Source: Hygrophila difformis
Taxonomy: Eukaryota > Streptophyta > Magnoliopsida > Lamiales > Acanthaceae
Assembly: GCA_030278955.1 (NCBI GenBank)
Contig: JAOANR010000010.1
Coordinates: 18,072,444-18,136,443, forward strand
Direction: 5' to 3'
DNA length: 64,000 nt
Of this stretch, positions 1 to 11,033 are shown piece after piece (within the stretch, counting starts at the first letter, position 1; the number at the start of each line of letters is the position of its first letter). Made by a program: the position numbers and the translations under genes. The notes under the pieces are model-generated. The model had not been told where the DNA came from. It was given only the letters and a program-made list of their open reading frames with translations, and did not search any database.

Positions 1-1
1 T

Positions 2-1771
2 GGACTTGTCATTAAATTAGACTTCGCTAAGGCGTATGATAACGTCTCATGGGATGCCCTCAATCGGATCATTGTGGCATTGGGTTTTGGGAACAAATGG
101 ACTAAGTGGATTGAGGCGTGTGTACGTTCGGCCACAGCGGCAGTTTTGGTTAATGGATCCCCGACAAGTTTTTTCAAGTTGCAGAAAAGATTAAGGCAAG
201 GGGACCCTTTATCACCCTACTTATTCGTCCTAATAGCAGAAATTTTCAACTTGTTAATGGTGAAGGCGGTGAATCTGGGACTGATTGTGGGTCTGGAGTC
301 TGGAAGGGATGGTCCTCGGATTACACATCTGCAGTACGCAGATGATACAATAATCTTTTGTGAAGGGCGGCTGAACCAGGTCATTTGGATAAAGCGCTTG
401 CTGTATTGTCTGACACTAGCTACCGGCCTGAGAATCAACTTCAAGAAGAGTAATGTAATCGGGATCAATTTGCCGAATGAGGAGGTTACGGCTGCTGCCA
501 ACATTCTCGGCTGTGGAGTTGGGAGCCTGCCAATGACATATCTTGGTATCCCGATAGGTGGAAGGGTCAATGGAACGGCGCTGTGGCAACCGGTGTTGGA
601 TAGAGTGGAGAAAAGGCTGGCCGGTTGGAAAGGAAGACTCCTATCACAAGCAGGCCGGACATGCCTTATTCGTTCAATTCTATGTAGCCTTCCCGTTTAT
701 TATTTATCCATCTTTAGAATTCCTAGGGAGGTGGCGGACAAAATAGAGAAAATTAAGAGATGTTTCTTTTGGAATGATGTTGAAAGGCAGCAAAAGTTAC
801 ACATGTTGGGGTGGGATAAAATCTGCCGGCATAAAGAGGAAGGGGGGATGAGCATATGGAATGTCCAAAGATTCAATGATGCTTTGCTTCTAAAATGGCG
901 CTGGCGATTTGGACAGGAGAACTCGTTGTGGAAAAAGGTGATCGACAGGAAATACTATAGGGGTCAAGGACCGTTGGTGCCGGGTGCAATAAGCTGTCGG
1001 TCTATGTGGGGCAACATCTGCAAGTCATGGGATCGGCAGTACTCTCAAGGTGGTGGAGGAAGATTTAAAATTTGCGTGGGTAACGGGTCGTCAACTAAAT
1101 TTTGGACGGACTGCTGGGTTGAAAGTGATAAACCACTGTGTGAAACTTTTCCCAGGTTATATACGTTAGCAACGAATAAGGACGGCACTGTGGCTGAGCA
1201 CGGGATCTGGATAGGAGTGGAATGGGAGTGGAAAATCCCTTTGAGGAGGTCTCTTTTCGGGTGGGAGCTTGAGGTATGGCAGGACTTCTTGTTGGCCATA
1301 AGTAATCCGAAAATGTGTAGGTTCTTGGAGGATAGGACTGTTTGGTTACAGGAGAGTCACGGCAGGTATTCCACTAGATCGTGCTTTAAGCTTTCAGCGG
1401 GTTCCGCTGAAGAGGAAGTGCGGAACCTTTGGAAGAGACTCTGGAAAATAAAAACACCAATGAAAGTAAAGGTTCTGGCCTGGAAATTGATGAATCAAGC
1501 TTTACCTGTTAAAGAAGAGCTACTAGAGAGGGGGTGTATCGACTCCTCAAACACCGATTGTGGCTGCTGTGGGAGTATGCTGGAGTCATTGGATCATTTA
1601 TTTAGTACTTGTGACTTTGCCAGCAAGTTGTGGTACAACAACATAGGGTGGTTCGGGATAACATGGACATTACCAGGCTCGGCCAGAGATTTGTTGGCGT
1701 GGTGGATCTCTTGTAACCTGCAGAGAGGGAGGAGGGAAGTTTGGCAAATAACTGTTCTGGCAATCATTTGA
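2..1771 (+). CDS. LINE (non-LTR retrotransposon) ORF2, reverse transcriptase to C-terminal zinc region, 5' partial
   Basis: The frame is open from base 2, so the protein starts before the window. It opens inside the reverse transcriptase palm with the hallmark KLDFAKAYD, followed by RLRQGDPLSPYLF and the catalytic box YADD near 340-351. The thumb-type region (GWKGRLLSQAGR) and a zf-RVT-like region with clustered Cys/His (CGCCGSMLESLDHLFSTC) follow, which is the usual order in plant L1-type LINEs. The encoded enzyme would copy LINE RNA at nicked target DNA. The TGA at 1769-1771 interrupts a region that is still LINE-like: the same frame continues VIWRSRNF, and after a frame slip at about 1794 another 26 codons run to a TAA at 1872-1874. 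No poly(A) follows. It is therefore probably an inactive copy. An antisense ORF at 217-570 is only a shadow. Confidence 0.92.
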   Translation, partial: GLVIKLDFAKAYDNVSWDALNRIIVALGFGNKWTKWIEACVRSATAAVLVNGSPTSFFKLQKRLRQGDPLSPYLFVLIAEIFNLLMVKAVNLGLIVGLESGRDGPRITHLQYADDTIIFCEGRLNQVIWIKRLLYCLTLATGLRINFKKSNVIGINLPNEEVTAAANILGCGVGSLPMTYLGIPIGGRVNGTALWQPVLDRVEKRLAGWKGRLLSQAGRTCLIRSILCSLPVYYLSIFRIPREVADKIEKIKRCFFWNDVERQQKLHMLGWDKICRHKEEGGMSIWNVQRFNDALLLKWRWRFGQENSLWKKVIDRKYYRGQGPLVPGAISCRSMWGNICKSWDRQYSQGGGGRFKICVGNGSSTKFWTDCWVESDKPLCETFPRLYTLATNKDGTVAEHGIWIGVEWEWKIPLRRSLFGWELEVWQDFLLAISNPKMCRFLEDRTVWLQESHGRYSTRSCFKLSAGSAEEEVRNLWKRLWKIKTPMKVKVLAWKLMNQALPVKEELLERGCIDSSNTDCGCCGSMLESLDHLFSTCDFASKLWYNNIGWFGITWTLPGSARDLLAWWISCNLQRGRREVWQITVLAII

Positions 1772-1874
1772 GTGATTTGGAGAAGCCGGAATTTTTAAAA
1801 CGTGCGCCGTTTTATTGCCCAGAATACAAAAACATGAAATAGCGTTTCTTGAAGAAGTTTTTACAGCCTTGTAA

Positions 1875-2159
1875 CTTTTGAGAATTGAAAATCTATAATG
1901 CTTGATTCGGATGTCATGTCCCACTCTCCCCTAATCGATTTCAGACAATAACCCTAATTACCGAGATTGAAGAGGGCGATTGACAAAAGCCAGTGTTTAA
2001 TAATGCAGTCCGGAACGATAGGCCTCCGGCGAAGCGACGCGAAGATGCATTTGGCACCACCCATGTACTGTAAGTTGATTTACTAGTGTTTTGATTTAGT
2101 AATGAGTTCGAAAGTGTCGATTGTTAGTGAAATTGGGATAGTAAATTCTTGGGGTGGGT
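1875..2159. other. Non-coding stretch with one possible short exon
   Basis: No homology is recognised. The only structured item is an ATG at 2003 opening 22 codons (MQSGTIGLRRSDAK...) that meet a good splice-donor sequence GTAAGT at 2070-2075. It could be the first exon of a host gene or a carried fragment, but no downstream exon is identified, so it is not called as a gene. Confidence 0.25.
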
Positions 2160-2285
2160 TAAAATGACGTGGGAAGGTGTCCTCCACCCAAAAAGATCGA
2201 GTCTTTTGTCTACCACAGAAGCTCCAAAATCTGTGATATCGAGTGCATTCTTCTTCATCAACAATACCCTTCCCTTTGCCGCTTT
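2160..2285 (-). pseudogene. Lipoxygenase (9-LOX type) first-exon relic
   Basis: On the minus strand 42 codons read KAAKGRVLLMKKNALD then ITDFGASVVDKRLDLFG. This resembles the start of the PLAT/beta-barrel domain of plant 9-lipoxygenases, where the family has KxKGRVxLMKKNxLDF followed by GASVVD and LLGQ. The similarity fades after HVIL, and the frame ends soon after at 2124-2126. No other lipoxygenase exon, and no catalytic iron-binding region, is present in the window. The codons upstream of it (2286-2459) are open but unlike the family. It is a stray gene fragment, perhaps carried by a mobile element. Lipoxygenases add oxygen to polyunsaturated fatty acids; this piece cannot do so. Confidence 0.6.
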
Positions 2286-2880
2286 CATTTTCTTTTCTCC
2301 TTTATTCCTTCTATCTTCCAACGTCTTCACATGCGCCTTGGATGCACAGCCGCAATCCCACGATTGCAGACTGAAGGAGTTTCCGCCGTGGTTTGTGTCT
2401 TCAGAGCTCGCTCTCGCCATCGATTCCAACAACCTCGCACAAAGCTCACTGGATTCCAATGGTGTATCAGACTTTACGCTTTCAATCTTCCACTACCCGA
2501 TTGCGAAAATTCTCTCCCAAATTCGATTTCTCCGTGCTCCCTCACATGGTGGAAGAGGCCGAATAGTTTTTATGTGGTCCAAATATGCTCAAAGGCTATA
2601 CGGGATCCATTTAGGTCTATTTCAGGTATAGGCTGGCGCATCTTTATTTTCGCGATTGGGTTGCACGCAGCCAGCTTGCTGGATTTTTCCGTCTATTTGG
2701 CCTTCATTTCCGGCCCAAAATCCTTTTCATGGCCAAAAATCCTAAAGAAATTTATCGTGGCCCAAATCTGGAAGAGCCTCCTTCTCGTAGCCTAAAATAA
2801 TTATTAATTCTCATTTCTTTTTCCTCTCACGCCCCACACCCTTTCCTCCATCATAAGAATTCTCAATCAATCTTCCTACA
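2286..2880. other. Non-coding stretch, nothing recognised
   Basis: Overlapping open frames on both strands (for example 2149-2631 plus) show no recognisable domain. They are treated as chance frames next to the lipoxygenase relic. Confidence 0.4.
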
Positions 2881-3500
2881 GCTTTGGGCCAATCAGGGCG
2901 GCTTGGCGGCAGGTTCTCCGGCGTGGCGGCGGCGACGAGGCGACAGCAACGATCTCTCTCTCTCTCTCTCTCGCCTCCTTCTCTTTCTCGGTGTGATTAT
3001 TATTTTTTTTTCTTGGTTTTTTGTGATTTGTTGTAGTTGACGGTTGAGGAAGGGATTCAGTGGTGGTGGACTGGTGGTGCCGCTGGGAGGAGGGTTCCTT
3101 GTAGGGAATTGAAAAGGAGGGGCCGATGATGGTGGTGGCGACGCCGATTCGGGACCGGAGGCAGTGGTGGCGAGGATGGGCGGAGGAAATAGAGAAAATG
3201 GAATTGAAGATGGCGCGGCGAGAAGAGGGTGAGCTCGCGGTGGTGGAGGCGATTTGGGATCTGGGGAAAAAGAAGGGAGATAACGGTGGTGGCGGCGGTG
3301 GCCGCGGTAGTGTGGGCGGATTTGTGGTGGTGGCCGGATTTGTGATTTTTTTTTCTTTTTTGGGGTGAAAAAGATGATGGTGGTGGCGCGGCAAGGGCAG
3401 GGGCTGCGAGTGGTGACCGGCCGGCGGCGGCGCCGGCGCCGGAGTCCGGCAGCGGCAGTGGCAGTGGAGATTAGGGTTAGGGTTAGGGTTTAGTTGGGGG
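2881..3500. repeat. GC-rich low-complexity block ending in telomere-like TTAGGG units
   Basis: The block is dominated by GGTGG/GGCGG-type triplets and ends near 3472-3492 with three TTAGGG units and one TTTAGGG-like unit. Long frames on both strands (2876-3511 minus, 3126-3368 plus) encode only Pro/His-rich or Gly-rich runs. They follow from composition and are not called as genes. Confidence 0.7.
2953..2972. repeat. (TC)n microsatellite
   Basis: Ten TC dinucleotides in a row. CT-rich tracts of this kind are common in plant 5' untranslated regions, but no start codon with a supported reading frame follows. Confidence 0.9.
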
Positions 3501-4475
3501 TTTGGGCTCAAGTTGGGTTTGTTTTGGGCTTCTGTAATTATTAATTGGGCCTGATTATTCTTTTTATTTTGCTTAATGGACTACATACTAATTGGCCCAA
3601 ACACCTAATACTTGACTTAATTATGGACTTAATTTATTTATTTGCCTAATTTGTGGACTTAATAATTTCTAATAGTCTCCCCCTTGTAATTTATTGTGTT
3701 GGACTTAATTTCTTAATTATCTTGGATTATGTACCTAATAATACCTTAAAACTCATAATCTTATTAATCGAATTGATTTAATTGATTCGAATCAATTATT
3801 AGTTGTCACCGTTAGCCAAATGGTCCAAAATTCTCAATTCTCCAAATTCGGGACCATCACTCTTTAGAAGTTGGACAATTTCCGATAATTAAATGGATCA
3901 AGTATTTTAATTATAAGGATTTTAATCTCTATAATTTAATCCATGTTTAATACTTAATTCAATGTCTTTAAACATACCGATCTACTTAACGGGTTTAATT
4001 AAGCTCGTAATGACACAAGGTCTTGTAACTATAAGCTAAGCCAACACTTAATTATTAAATAATTGATCTTACTTAGAAAATCCAATCTTGAAATAATCGG
4101 CCCAGTAATTACTCTTCTCGCAATCGATAAAGTGTGTAATTTAATTTTATTGACTAAATTCTACAATTTGGCTAAACAATTGGTCTTCCGAATACTGATT
4201 GTCTTATGAACTCATCCTTACTTTAATTAGGAATTAACTGGTTCATGGATTTAATTAATCTCCTAATGTTCTTAATCTTATAGTCCATCCATTAACATTG
4301 GGTATTATTATAAAATTTAATCTAAGTCTCCAATTCTTTATATTAGTTGGCTAATTAAATATTCATAATTAAACCATATTGGCTAGTTACTTAATCCAAC
4401 GTTTATAAATTAACCTGATAAATGTATTTATTCTGAAATGATTGTTGCTTCATTCAGATTTAACTATCCCTTATT

Positions 4476-4476
<1 letters not shown>
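3501..4476. other. AT-rich non-coding stretch, possible old retroelement debris
   Basis: No coding frame is supported. A CTCCCCCTTG tract near 3679-3689 would be a polypurine tract on the minus strand, which hints at the edge of a decayed LTR element, but no paired LTR or target duplication is visible. Confidence 0.4.

Positions 4477-4506
<30 letters not shown>
4477..4506 (-). repeat. 30-nt poly(T), read as the poly(A) tail of the RST1 retrocopy
   Basis: Thirty uninterrupted T on the plus strand lie 135 bp beyond the stop codon of the RST1 reading frame. On the minus strand this is a 30-nt poly(A) following a short 3' untranslated region (4507-4641). It is the main sign that the RST1 copy arrived by reverse transcription of an mRNA. 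Confidence 0.75.
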
Positions 4507-4507
<1 letters not shown>

Positions 4508-4641
4508 TATTAAATGGGCTTGAAAGTTGAAACTGAACCTCAGGAGATGTCCGCTCTGACTACATTCATCAATAGTATGGCTGTATGCTACAGTAATCAC
4601 ACACTACACAATTACCAGGTCATTCGTTCAACTATAAAATG

Positions 4642-6319
4642 TCAACTACTCCACATACGATGCACAGCCGATTTGCCTTGTCTTCTTAAAAAAGCTCTCA
4701 TGGGAGGGATGAACATGTTAGCAAGCCGCAGCTGCTTCTCAACTGGCAAATATTCTCTCAAACAAACACAGCAACTATGCATAACTTGCAATAAGAATTC
4801 TGCCCCCTCCCTCTCACTCTTGTCAATAGGTTGTGAACCTGGCAAATAATCACCAGACTCGACATGTCGGACCCAGTCATGAATTCGGCCCGTTGATTTG
4901 CAAAGGTATGATGCCGTGGATTCTGCAACTATGCTCCAGCCACTGCCTTCAAAGAGAGATGACAGGGTAGCAGGCAAGTCCCTTACTACACTAGATTTAT
5001 CCGCGAACAGAAGAGGCATGTACTTGCAGCTGCTCCCTCCCACATAACAAGCCTATAAACTGCAGAGCTGTTGAAGGGTAGCGCGTTACACAGAGAATCT
5101 CTGCAGCATCGACAAGCCATTGTCTCCGAATGCTTTCATCGCTGTGTTGCAGAGTTACGGCTATTTCTACCAGCACGTACGGTCCAGATAAATTCTGAGT
5201 CAATATCCAAAATATATGCCTTCAATCTAGCAAGTTCCGACAACAGTATGGCGCCCGTTCGTACTAGTGCAGCTTTGGCAAAAACCTTTTTCAGAACCTC
5301 AATAATTTGGTGGCTTTCTGCATTGAAATTTGCATCCGAAACCCGCAAAAGATCTGACAGCCAGCTTGGCCTAGCTTTTCCAAGGCATCGAATTGCTTCA
5401 GTCCACTCCAATTTGGAATTCTGCTGACGTGGTCCAACAGTAACACCAGAGTGAGACCACGGCAACATTGTAAAGAGAACCTCCATGAAATGCTCCAAAT
5501 TATCTGCATAATCTAGTGTTTCAATGGAAGATTCATTTAAACAACTCTGAAGGCCCTTCCAACACGCGACTCGGAATGAAGTTTTTTGTTCTTGAGTGTA
5601 ATTATCAGAAGCAGCAACCCGATGTAAGAAATCGGCCACATCATCAAAAAGCTTCACAATTCTTGATCTTGCAAATATCTTCAACATATCTGCCAAGTGC
5701 AAGAGCATGCTCAATTGTAAATTTGACTCGAGTGTATTAAACCTTGCTTGATCGAATAGCTCATCAAGGAATCCAAGAAGCAAATTGGATTGGTTTGCAT
5801 GAGCTAACAAAAATAGAAAGCATTCCTCCCTCAGCATTCCTTTTCTGCAAGCTTTATCATCAAGAGGCATTTCAGCAACTTGACCACTGTATTTCATGCA
5901 CCGTCTGATCAGTGATGCCCAATCCAATTTTGGTAACCTTGGAGCATGTGACAGACAATGCACAGCAAAAGCAACTCTCCTAGTATTATGACCAGTCCCA
6001 AGCTCAGCAAAGTTCATCTGCATAAGCCATGTAGAGAGTTTCATGACAAGATTATCTTCAGAAAACCCCTGAGAGGCAGACTTGGAGTCATTATGTATCA
6101 CACTCTCCTCATTTGAGAGTTCTCTAGAAAAGACAGAATGCCTGAGAAATGAAACTGTCCATGCTGCGTACTGCTGTAACTGAGGATCATCAGAATTTTG
6201 GGCAACCAAGAAATATCTCTTGAATCAGTGATGTTAGCCCCTCATTCAGATCAAGATTTGAAAGTAAAGAACCCGAGACAAGAGAGTGTTCCTTTTGATG
6301 GAGCTGTTGTGTCACAGTT
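4642..6319 (-). pseudogene. RST1: RST1 retrocopy, C-terminal part (downstream of the LTR-element insertion)
   Basis: RST1 is a large armadillo/HEAT-type repeat protein of plants, related to animal focadhesin and known from wax and embryo work and as a cofactor of the cytoplasmic RNA exosome. Recognised family segments on the minus strand include LTSLIQEIFLVAQNSDD, QQYAAWTVSFLRH, RRQWLVDAAEILCVTRYPST, KYMPLLFADKSSVVRDLP and LPVEKQLRLANM, reaching the family C terminus. The frame is broken at about 5165-5190 and again at about 5040-5060. No intron interrupts about 1.7 kb. The reading frame joins exactly to the other half at 24366 once the inserted element and one copy of its 5-bp target duplication are ignored. 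Broken and 5'-truncated, so not functional. Confidence 0.85.
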
Positions 6320-6520
6320 TGTAACACCCCGGTTTTTGGTCACCCAGGTCGGGATGTCACCGCCACACCTCCCTAGCAAGACACGGTTTCTCCGAGCTTG
6401 CTAAAGAGATGCAAGGCTATGGTTTTTCAGAATTTAAACATTCAAACAGCCCGTTTATATATAACTTAAAAATAATACATCAAAGTTGCAGCGGAAAAAT
6501 AATATTTACATATATGTATC
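6320..6520 (-). repeat. 3' LTR of the gag-only element, outer fragment
   Basis: These 201 bp match 21602-21802 of the 5' LTR. The sequence ends at GTATC (6516-6520), the target site of the Tat-like element, and resumes at 16959. Confidence 0.93.
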
Positions 6521-7376
6521 TGTAAGTGCAAAAAATGCGTAGACAGAAACTGCAAAATACTTTTATTAATTTCACAAGTGAATGTCTACAATTACAGAGA
6601 AATTTTAATATCAAAGAATATATAGAAAATCAAACAATATGGGTTCGACTTCTGGTACTCCTTTGATTCCTCCAACTTTGAAGACGTCGAGATGCTTTTA
6701 TGCTTCTTCTCCGGCTTCTCGGAATTTCTACAACGTTTTGTTGCTGCAGAATCTCAAGTGTATGAGTCTTGAGAATGAGTAGACGTGTATGAGTCGTCTC
6801 TCTATGTGTCTGAGTGTATGAGTCTCAGAGTATGACTGTTTAGAGGTTGTAGAAGTGTATTTGATTCTTCGCCTCTTTAATATTTCTGCAGCGTTTTGTT
6901 GCTGCAGAATCTCAAGTATATGAGTCTTGAGAGTGAGTAGTGTATGGAGACCTCTGTCTGGAAGTGAAGAAGTCAAGTGTCCCCAATATGTGACAGGGTG
7001 CCTCTATTTATAGAGGGAAAAACCCTAGGGTTTGTGGATGATGGACCAATTGATGGGCTGGCCCAACCCACATTTCTATCGGGTCAGTGAGCATGTGGGC
7101 CTTTCATCTGGGCTTGTTCACACTGATTAATTTTCTTGGGTTGGCCTGCTTCGAGCATCCATTAGGCCATGGAACTTGTGAGTCTTTCATTTGGACTTGT
7201 TCACATTAGCCCAACATAATTAAATCCATTTGGCTCGATGGATCCAAATGGCCCAATAAATATTAAATAATTATTTCAAGCATTTAATTTATTTAAAATG
7301 CCTAAAATTAATTAAATTAATATTTAAATTTGCACGTGTCGCATTTTTAGTGGCGAATAAATTTCACGTGTTTACA
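6521..7376 (-). repeat. 3' LTR of the Tat-like element
   Basis: 856 bp, matching 16097-16953 almost base for base. A TATA box (CTATAAATAG on the minus strand) lies at 7004-7013. The polypurine tract GAGGGGGCATC (minus strand) lies immediately inside, at about 7377-7388. Confidence 0.93.
7004..7013 (-). promoter_or_regulatory. TATA box in the Tat-like 3' LTR
   Basis: CTATAAATAG on the minus strand, inside a short palindrome CCTCTATTTATAGAGG. The matching copy in the 5' LTR is at 16581-16590. That copy would drive the element's own RNA, while this one would read out into flanking LTR sequence. Confidence 0.7.
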
Positions 7377-8459
7377 GATGCCCCCTCGAGACTTGTTTAG
7401 GGCGAAATAAAATATTTGAGACGTGAACGAGTCTCGAAATATTTATCAGTTGTGCCTGGCCATTTTTGTTGGGCTTTTCGGCCTTTTTTTTTTTTCTTCT
7501 TTTGCCATTTTCTTTTGATTGGATCAAATCAAATTTGAATAGCCCAACCTGCAATGAATTTCCCATGCTTTGTAAGTTGTTATTTGTTTCACATTTCGGC
7601 CTACTCTGTTTGGCTCATAATTTTTGTTGCCCATTTCCATTATTTTCAAGCTGCACGGTTGAAGTGAAATCAAGGGCGTATAAGCATATCCCTGCATCAT
7701 ATCTTTCGGCCTGTGCATGAGATCCTCAAAAGCAAATAAACAAATCTTGCTTTGGTTTAAACTAACAGACCATATCAATCGGACTATTGCCATATCTAGA
7801 GTTAAATTCGAATTTGAACTCGGTGGTTAACGCTTTACGCTCCCAAGTTCATATCCACTTCAAACCTGATCAAATCCATATCCACTTGATTTGATTATAA
7901 GATTAAATCTCCAAATATTTATGAAGACTCAAATCAAACTGTGCAAGAATTCTATAAATTCCAGATAGCGTGGTGACCTTCCCCTTACTCACCCTCACAA
8001 TCTCACAGAAGACTTCTAGCAGCATAACGTGGTGAATTCTTGCTCGTTTTTTTCTTTTTATTTATTTATTTTTTAACAATCAATTCTGCACTTTTTTGTT
8101 TCCTGTTTTCTTGTTTGTCCTTCTTGCGTTTTTTTTTTTGCTGCTGCTTTTCCTTTGTTTTCCATGGGCTCTTCTAGCATAGAATTAATTCCATCAACAG
8201 CCTGTAACAACAATACTCCAATCCTGATATTCGTGTGACAGAAGCAAACAAGCAGAGACTCTAAACTATTAAAATCATCCTCATCATACTCAGGCAGCAG
8301 GAAATTTAGCAAGTAAACAAGAATAACGATTCTGCTCCTCTTTTTCCTTGTTGCAATTTCTTCTCTTTTTTTTCTAGGCCATCGCAGATTAGTTTCCCAA
8401 TCGACCAGCTCATCAACATCAACACTTACGTCCGTCTCCAATTAATTCAGATGAGAATC

Positions 8460-9330
8460 GGGTACCTGGTTGTCGTCATGGTAGACGGGATGTGGGTCAC
8501 ACGGCGCTGCCGTTGGCCTCTACCCTAACCTACCCGCCATCAAGAAGCCTTTGACAATGGCGGTGTTTGGCGACACGGCGCTGCCGTTCGCCTCATCCGT
8601 TATTTGTTCAAAAGGCCGGCCGCTGTTCGTCGCCGGAGTTCGCACAGGGGAGCTCGCCGTCGCCCCGTCGCTGCCGTTCGCATCGCCGTCGCCGTCCAGC
8701 CCGCTGCCGCCGCTTGTCGCCGGATCTCGCGCGCGAAAAGGAGGCCGGAGAAGGAGGTATCGCGGGAGGGGGGAAGAAGATCGGCGCCGCCGCACCTGCT
8801 GCCGCCGCTTGGAGGGGCCCCCCCCGCTGTTCCGTCGCCGCCTGCGTGAAGGAGGAGAATACGTCGTCGCCCAGCCCGCGAGGAGGAAGGCTCCGTCGCC
8901 GCTGCTTAGTCCCGCGCCGCCGCTGCTCGCCGGAGGGTCGCCGCTCGTCGGATCTTGGGCGTGAAAGGGAGGCCATCTGCTGTTTTGCCTGGACCGCCGT
9001 GGACCACCGCCCTGCTCGTCGCCTTGCCCATGCCGCAGCCGCTGCTCGCGCCGACAGAGGAGGCTGCCGCCGCTCTCGCCGTCGCGCCTGCCACTGCTGG
9101 AGTCCGCTCGCGAAGTGGAGGCGCCGTCGCCGTGCGCCGTTCGCCGCGAGGAGAAAGAGAGAGAGAGAATGGAGGCAGCCCGCCACCGCTGTCGCCGCGA
9201 GGAGGAAGGCCGGAGAGGGGGGGATCAAGTTCGCGTCGCCGCCGTCCCGTGCCTTGCTGCTCGCCGTCGCCCGCGTCGCCGCTGGAGTCGGGTGGCAGAG
9301 TCGCCGGAGTTGACTCGGTTGGGGCAGGGT
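8460..9330. repeat. GC-rich island of simple-sequence character inside the Tat-like element
   Basis: About 870 bp of CCG/GCC-type triplets contrast with the AT-rich surroundings. All six frames stay open over long runs and give Ala/Arg/Pro-rich peptides, so no frame is favoured. It could be a captured 5' gene region or an expanded simple sequence. Nothing identifies a source gene. Confidence 0.6.
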
Positions 9331-10224
9331 GGAATTCCTTTTTTTCAGATTTGGGCGTTGGAGAGGATGCTGCGTTCTCTCTTTATTTGGGGAAGAAGAA
9401 GACACACATTTTTTGTTATTCTATTTTAACCCCAACACTTAAAAACCCTAGAATTCTTAGCCCCAAATCTTTAGTAATTAAATTTTGCCCCCAAGTATTC
9501 TAAACTTTAGGATTTAAGCCCTAAATTTTGGAAGACCAAATTTTGATCCCAACATATTTGGCATTTTGAGGATAGGTCCCAAAATATTTAATCTTAAGTC
9601 CATAATTTAATAATGAACTTAAAATCAATATTTAACATGTATTTTTTTGTTTACATGTAAATATTATTATTTTTTTTTGTACTGCCCAAATCTTGATCTT
9701 GTGGAAATTTAACTCTAAGTTCAAAAATTTAAAATGAACTTAAAATTAATTTTTCCAAATTTGACATGTATTTTTTTTTAATTACCTTCATCTTGCAATA
9801 TTTTTTCCATGTCATTCAAAAAATAACATCGCATTTATCTTGCAAATGTATTTTTTTCTCTTTTTCTTTTTCGAGAAAATAATCCTCTCTTTTTTTTCTT
9901 TTGCAGTGGCATCATGGGCATCAGTTTGAACTATTTGGATGATCAACTTGAAGCGGATGTTCTTGATTGTAATCCATTGCCAGCAAGTCTTGATTGTAAC
10001 GGATATTCTTGAATTTATTTGTTGCTTTATTTCTTCCATTGATGCTTTGCATTCCCACGATGTAATTGTAATCAAAACTTTGATGTAATCAAGACTACTT
10101 TTGTTTTCGCCTTCACTCTTTGCCTTAACTTTCCGCTTCAATCTTGAGCATCTTGCACAGCACATATGTTGGCGAACAAAATCAATCTTTTAGAAACTTT
10201 GGGGATAAAATCTTGATGGAATTT

Positions 10225-10400
10225 GGCCAAGTTGCCTGCGTATCCGTCTTAGGAATCAAGCCACATCGTAGTTCAAGTGATGCATTTTTTTCCTTTTACA
10301 TCACTTTTTTTTGTTTTGCCTATTCTTGTTTATACTCTTGTAGGCAAAGAGTAACGTTTAAGCTCGTGCATCACAGAACAATTTTCTTGATTTTTTTTTT
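10225..10400 (-). repeat. Degenerate second copy of the post-integrase block
   Basis: GTTGCCTGCGTATCC, AATCAAGCCACATCGTAGTTC, TATACTCTTG and GCTCGTGCATCA follow in the same order as in 11060-11232. The two blocks are diverged direct repeats of about 170-180 bp. Confidence 0.7.
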
Positions 10401-10593
10401 CAAGACTTTGCGACGATCATGTCATGTCCACCACATTTTATGTTGATAGTTCGTCGCATGAACTTTAGCCCATTGCCCCCAGTCAGCTCTTTAGTTAGCT
10501 CCTGTTAGACAATTGGACTGTGCTGAAGATGTGTTTGGTCTCCAGAATTTTGTCCTCGGCGTTTTTCCTTGAAATTTTGTGTCGAGGGCCTCA

Positions 10594-10900
10594 ATTTGAT
10601 GAAGATCCTCGTGATATGCACTTAGCACGTACTATGAAGAACTTCGAGATGGATTATTGGTATTCTTGAAGGTGATTTGATTTTCCAAGAACACATTTTC
10701 CCGCTTCAACAGGGGCTTTTGGGCTTGATCCGGTTGAAGATATGAAAGTTTGGCAAACTTCGAGAATGAGGCTTTAAACTTGATCCTCTCAAAGGCTTAA
10801 AGATTATATGACTTGGAGACAGGCTTTGAGCTTGATCCTCATGAAAGCTTGAAGAACTTCCAGAGGGGCTTTGAAGCTTGCTTTCCCCGAAGAAGTCAAT
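10594..10900 (-). repeat. Tandem GGGGCTTT...TTGATCCT minisatellite, 3' copy
   Basis: Irregular units of roughly 50-65 bp built around GGGGCTTTTGGGCTTGATCC, plus a leading segment (GATGAAGATCC ... GATTTTCCAAGAA) that also leads the block at 12158-12620. Tandem repeats in this position are common in Tat elements. Confidence 0.75.
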
Positions 10901-11033
10901 TTAATCAACTCCTGCGCTCAAATTTATTTAAATAAATGATCGAAATTGATCAACCAATTTACTCAATTTTTTTTTTGAAAAGTAATGGATCAATTTAATT
11001 TATCCAATTGTCCTTGAAATTTTTTATTTGCCA

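Larger units (their letters stand above)
7377..11033 (-). other. Long 3' non-coding region of the Tat-like element
   Basis: Tat-lineage elements often have a long region between integrase and 3' LTR, and this fits. It contains an unrecognised 122-codon frame at 8073-8441 (minus, Lys/Glu-rich), the GC-rich island (8460-9330), AT-rich DNA with poly(T) runs, one degenerate copy of a hairpin block (10225-10400) and a repeat segment (10594-10900) that is duplicated inside pol. No protein domain is identified in the frames. Confidence 0.6.

Noticed and set aside
217..570. Antisense frame within LINE ORF2
   Set aside because: Shadow of the reverse transcriptase on the other strand.
2149..2795. Overlapping plus-strand frames of 160 and 208 codons
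   Set aside because: No homology; they lie opposite the lipoxygenase relic and have no supporting start or splice context.
3472..3492. Telomere-like TTAGGG units
   Set aside because: Only about four units, with the TTAGGG form rather than a plant TTTAGGG array, inside low-complexity DNA; not an interstitial telomere of note.
2876..3511. 211-codon minus-strand frame, Pro/His-rich
   Set aside because: It follows from GGTGG/GGCGG-type low complexity; no domain, and other phases are equally open.
8551..9503. Several long overlapping frames on both strands
   Set aside because: All arise from the GC-rich island; no phase is favoured and none has a recognisable domain.
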